This document shows, one piece after another, positions 61,225-64,000 of a stretch of DNA of 64,000 nucleotides; positions within the stretch are counted from its first letter, which is position 1, and the number at the start of each line of letters is the position of its first letter. Source of the stretch: CAZLFQ01 sp964558975 (GTDB lineage Bacteria > Pseudomonadota > Alphaproteobacteria > Rickettsiales > Midichloriaceae); the NCBI GenBank assembly GCA_964558975.1, contig CAZLFQ010000001.1, forward strand, positions 434,001 to 498,000, read 5' to 3'. Below the pieces are notes generated by a model. The model saw only the letters and a program-made list of their open reading frames with translations, ran no database searches and was not told the DNA's origin. Position numbers and translations under genes: made by a program.

Positions 61225-61713
61225 ATGACTATAGATTTACAAAACTGCAAAAAGAATATTACCAATGCAATAACTGGCATTGCAATTAAGGAAGCTTACA
61301 CAACTCTGAGGCCTGAAATAGCTAACTTTTTAAGTACAACTTATAGCGTACTTAATTCCAGCTTAGATAGTATATATACCAATACTACCAGCTTAGGATC
61401 ACATTACTTAGGACTTGCTAAAATGGGAGCAAATTCTCTCTTTGAGCAAGCAGTTAACCTTAGTGATTATGGGATAGAAGTTTTGAGCCAGAGTGCTACA
61501 AACCTTACAACTGCAGCAACTGAGTCTTATAATAGCTTAGAGGTATTAGCCGAACAAACAGCTGAGTCGGTTTTTGCTTTTGTTAATGAAAATTCTACTC
61601 CACTACTTATAGGAACAGGTATTTGCTTAGCAGGTTACTGTGCATATAAGCATAGTGATACTTTAGTTTCATGCGCTGAAGAAGTTTGCTCTTTTCTATC
61701 ATACATAGAATAG
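61225..61713 (+). CDS. Small hypothetical membrane protein with strong expression signals (162 aa)
   Basis: Not recognised. GAGGGGAAA precedes the ATG (a strong ribosome-binding site) and a near-consensus promoter lies upstream, so high expression is likely. Residues 1-120 are amphipathic helical with many Ser/Thr/Asn (NFLSTTYSVLNSSLDSIY, LSQSATNLTTAATESYNS), reminiscent of apolipoprotein-like or phasin-like helices. One membrane segment lies at about 126-143 (TPLLIGTGICLAGYCAY), then a short tail with two cysteines. There is no signal peptide, so it could be a tail-anchored membrane protein. Its neighbour downstream on the same strand is the SRP RNA. Confidence 0.75.
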   Translation: MTIDLQNCKKNITNAITGIAIKEAYTTLRPEIANFLSTTYSVLNSSLDSIYTNTTSLGSHYLGLAKMGANSLFEQAVNLSDYGIEVLSQSATNLTTAATESYNSLEVLAEQTAESVFAFVNENSTPLLIGTGICLAGYCAYKHSDTLVSCAEEVCSFLSYIE

Positions 61714-61763
61714 TAATTAGCAGAAAAAGCTTGATATTTGCTATATATATATACATTATGCAC

Positions 61764-61858
61764 GTGGAGATTAGCTAGGGGCGATTTGGTTTGCCAATGG
61801 GTCAGGTTCGAAAGAAAGCAGCCACAACAAATTCTGTCGGGTCTTGGCTAATTTCCAC
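61764..61858 (+). ncRNA. ffs: 4.5S RNA (signal recognition particle RNA, short bacterial form)
   Basis: Core GGTCAGGTTCGAAAGAAAGC followed by AGCC matches the conserved Ffh-binding helix 8 (consensus GGTCAGGTCCGGAAGGAAGC). The symmetric loop (CAGG/AGCAGCC side) is intact. The apical tetraloop is GAAA instead of GGAA, with a compensating C-G to T-A change below it. The ends GTGGAGATTAGC (61764) and GCTAATTTCCAC (61858) pair over 12 bp with one G-T, closing a hairpin about 95 nt long. A TTGATA...TACATT element just upstream could be its promoter. Confidence 0.92.
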
Positions 61859-61859
61859 T

Positions 61860-61893
61860 CGCACTTAAGGTGTGCGTCCTTCTTTTTCTTTTT
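61860..61893 (+). terminator. Probable terminator of the SRP RNA
   Basis: CGCAC (61860-61864) and GTGCG (61872-61876) form a short hairpin followed by a pyrimidine/T-rich tract. It overlaps the 3' end of the convergent coiled-coil gene. Confidence 0.55.
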
Positions 61894-64000
61894 GGGCTTT
61901 TTTGTCTTTTTCAGCTTTAGCATGATCTTCACGCTTCGTAGGTTTAAACTTTTCAATTAGCATTCGTAACTTACTCTTTTCTTTAACCTCAGGCTTTGCT
62001 TCTTTATCTTTAACCTCTTTATCCTGCTTTTTAATTGCCTCAGCGGTTAAAAAAATATGATCTTTAGTCTCGAATTCTTTCAAAGCTCTATCTAACTTTT
62101 CTCTTTTTTCTACAAGAGCTTGCTTCTCAATAGCAATTTTAAGCTTATCATCTAATTGAACATTCTTCCCACTAGCATTTAAATTTGCTCCAGCTTCTAA
62201 AGCATTAATTTTAGCTTCTTGTACAGCTACTTTAGCTTTATTATAATTTATTACAGCTAAATCAACAGCTTTAAAATCTTCAGGAGATTGCGTTTCTTTA
62301 TGCTTAGCTTTAGCATCATCTCTTTCTTTAGCTAATCTCTCAACCTCAGTGCGGGCTTCTACCAAAGCTCTTTCTTTATTTTCAAAATTAGCTTCAAGCA
62401 CCAATCTTGCAGAATTATCCTCTGCTGGTTTCGCAACAGGAGGAGTAGGTAGTGGCCTAACTTTTGCGACCTCTAATGAAGGTATAGCTAAAACTGGAGG
62501 TGGAGCTAAAGGCGCTGGGGCTTTAGTCATTTCAACTTCATGTTTTGCAACATTTAGTGCTTGCTCAGCTCTTTCTGCTCCTTTATTAGCAGCTGAAATT
62601 AATTCTTTAGACTTATTATCACCATTCATGATAGCTAAATGGTTAACCTCCTTATTTAGAAGAGCTACATCATATATTAGGCCTGCAATTTTAAGATCTT
62701 GTTCTTTCTCTTCTTTGCTATCTCTCAAGATCCTTCTTGAAACCTTATCCTGATTCAGATCATCTATTTGTTTGTTAAGATCTCCCATCAGACTCACTAA
62801 TCCTGCCTGATGGACCAAACTATTCTCTCTAGCCTCTACAATCTGCTCTTTTATAGACTTTGCTTGCTCACTACTAGGCTCAAGTTTGGATAATTGATGT
62901 TCTTTATATTTGATGAATTTACTCTCCATATCAACACCACTGTTGGCTTTTTTAATAGAAGCTCCAACATCACCATTACCTGCAGGTAGACTATTGTACT
63001 CAACCTGCGCAACCATAAATTTATTACGCAATCTCATTTCTAAAACTTCATCTATCAGCCCATCTAACTGTTTGGTATTTTTAAAAAAGATTTTTGCTGC
63101 ATTCCTATCATCAAGGACTCGCATATTAGCATCGAATTCAACTATTAGTTGTCGCATTTCAATAGCAAATGCTCTCTGAAGTTTCTTGATCCCATCACCA
63201 CCCTCTGAATGCTGAGCCTTTTCTTGCGCGTATTTATCTTCTCTAAGCTTCATCTCTCTGATTTTATTTTCACACCGCTCTAAATACTCTTTATCTTTTA
63301 AATCCTTAGGAACGCTAATTTTAGTAACTGCTGGCATAGGCTCTTGCAGCACTACTTCAGGCTTTTTAGCAACAGTTGGCGCAATCTGAACTGCGGCTGG
63401 AGCTTGAGAAGAACCAAGCAGAGATGATATCAAATCATCTACAACAACATTTGTATTAGAATCACGCTTTTTCTCTTCAGCTTTTATTTTGGCTTGAATA
63501 TCTTTTATAGCTACTGGATCTATAGCTTTTTTTAACTGCTCATTATATATCTCGATACTTGTTAGGGCAGTTTTCATGTAAGCATCAGCCTTTTTAACTG
63601 CAGCTTCCGAATTTTGAGCAACTTCTCTTGCTGCTTTCCTAGCTAATAATTCTTCTCTTCTTGCTAATAACTCAGCTTTTTTTTCTGCTATCTCTGCTCT
63701 TTTTTCCGCCGTAGTTTTATCACCAGTTGCAACTGTAGTTACTTTGGGAGTAATTTGTATTTTTTGTTGTTGATGGTACGCATCTATAATTTTATTAGCA
63801 TCACTCAAAGCTTTATACCCTTCAGCTCTTCCTTTACTAGCCTCTTCTATTTCTCTTCTATAGCGATCCTTTACTTCAGGTGAGGAAGCATTGCGTAGAT
63901 TTTGTATTGCAATTCCTCTTTTTTCATCAAACTCTTTGGTTTTAGCTATCGCTACTTCTCGCGCCGCTTCAGCTTTCTTAAATACGTCCTCTGTAACTGT
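61865..64000 (-). CDS. Large coiled-coil orphan, 5' end outside the window (at least 711 aa)
   Basis: The frame remains open to base 64000, so the TTG inside the window near 63808 is not the true start. The product is Ala/Glu/Lys-rich and almost entirely helical, with heptad-like stretches (REVAIAKTKEFDEKRG, KRAEIAEKKAELLARREELL, EARTEVERLAKERDDAKAKH). A Pro-rich hinge lies in the middle (APAPLAPPPVLAIPSLEVAK, then RPLPTPPVAKP). The C-terminus is very basic (EKFKPTKREDHAKAEKDKKA). No enzyme motif. It could be a structural or surface-tether protein or an effector; similar orphans are common in intracellular Rickettsiales. Convergent with the SRP RNA. Confidence 0.8.
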   Translation of the reverse strand, partial: TVTEDVFKKAEAAREVAIAKTKEFDEKRGIAIQNLRNASSPEVKDRYRREIEEASKGRAEGYKALSDANKIIDAYHQQQKIQITPKVTTVATGDKTTAEKRAEIAEKKAELLARREELLARKAAREVAQNSEAAVKKADAYMKTALTSIEIYNEQLKKAIDPVAIKDIQAKIKAEEKKRDSNTNVVVDDLISSLLGSSQAPAAVQIAPTVAKKPEVVLQEPMPAVTKISVPKDLKDKEYLERCENKIREMKLREDKYAQEKAQHSEGGDGIKKLQRAFAIEMRQLIVEFDANMRVLDDRNAAKIFFKNTKQLDGLIDEVLEMRLRNKFMVAQVEYNSLPAGNGDVGASIKKANSGVDMESKFIKYKEHQLSKLEPSSEQAKSIKEQIVEARENSLVHQAGLVSLMGDLNKQIDDLNQDKVSRRILRDSKEEKEQDLKIAGLIYDVALLNKEVNHLAIMNGDNKSKELISAANKGAERAEQALNVAKHEVEMTKAPAPLAPPPVLAIPSLEVAKVRPLPTPPVAKPAEDNSARLVLEANFENKERALVEARTEVERLAKERDDAKAKHKETQSPEDFKAVDLAVINYNKAKVAVQEAKINALEAGANLNASGKNVQLDDKLKIAIEKQALVEKREKLDRALKEFETKDHIFLTAEAIKKQDKEVKDKEAKPEVKEKSKLRMLIEKFKPTKREDHAKAEKDKKAQKEKEGRTP

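Noticed and set aside
61741..61754. Short TA dinucleotide run
   Set aside because: Only about a dozen bases and located in the presumed promoter of the SRP RNA; not a meaningful repeat tract.
1..64000. CRISPR arrays, insertion sequences, integrases and rRNA genes
   Set aside because: No regularly spaced direct repeats, no transposase or integrase motifs and no rRNA-like sequence were seen anywhere in the window.

Overview
The window reads as chromosome of an AT-rich, host-associated alphaproteobacterium, most likely a member of the Rickettsiales. I lean to a Midichloriaceae-like or other amoeba/protist-associated lineage rather than Rickettsia proper, but no phylogeny was run. The reasons are: low GC (I estimate mid-30s percent by eye); remnants of a Rhodobacter-type gene transfer agent (GTA) tail module; a CADD-type protein of the kind used by Chlamydia and Rickettsiales to make p-aminobenzoate; LplT-PlsC-Aas, ELM1-like and short ProS proteins typical of Alphaproteobacteria; and several large orphan proteins with effector-like architecture. 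Unlike Rickettsia it keeps enolase. It also keeps KDO synthesis (kdsA), an MsbA-like exporter, meso-DAP and peptidoglycan genes (dapF, murF, mltG), so it has a Gram-negative envelope.

Layout. 1-0.5 kb: N-terminus of alaS and a small gene. 0.7-3.9 kb: a large Pro/Thr-rich protein with many tyrosine motifs and SH3-ligand-like segments. 3.9-12 kb (minus strand): mltG-fabF-acpP, behind a near-consensus promoter, then an ELM1-like gene, a three-domain lysophospholipid transporter/acyltransferase/acyl-ACP synthetase, maf and infA. fabF is broken by a 10-N assembly gap. 12.2-19.8 kb: a rearranged GTA tail module (gp14-like, gp12-like, gp13-like, gp15-like) interrupted by a secreted orphan, a HEPN-like orphan and clusters of palindromic repeats. 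19.8-23.2 kb: ligA and murF. 23.5-25.1 kb: a low-complexity orphan convergent with smpB. 25.2-28.9 kb: htrA and two family-4 glycosyltransferases. 28.9-31.5 kb: a quinone oxidoreductase and a membrane orphan. 31.5-37.4 kb: folC, kdsA, the ABC exporter, a decayed amide-hydrolase pseudogene and coaBC. 37.4-42.3 kb: eno-dapF-gltX (overlapping genes) and proS. 42.3-45.5 kb: groESL with a heat-shock-like promoter, plus orphans. 45.7-52 kb: an M16 protease, a quinone oxidoreductase, a retropepsin-like protease, and tig-clpP-clpX. 52-57.4 kb: a CcoI-type copper ATPase, a cation/proton antiporter, tRNA-Glu and tRNA-Phe, CADD and nth. 57.4-64 kb: a large orphan with a CE-clan-like His-Asp-Gln-Cys arrangement followed by ankyrin-like sequence, hemD, a Smr protein, a strongly promoted small membrane protein, the 4.5S SRP RNA, and a coiled-coil orphan that runs off the window.

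The housekeeping genes cover envelope building, protein quality control (groESL, tig, clpXP, htrA, smpB) and tRNA charging. The accessory content of interest is the putative effectors at 0.7-3.9 kb, 57.4-59.9 kb and 61.9-64 kb (more weakly 23.5-24.7 and 29.8-31.5 kb), the rearranged GTA module, and the CADD gene.
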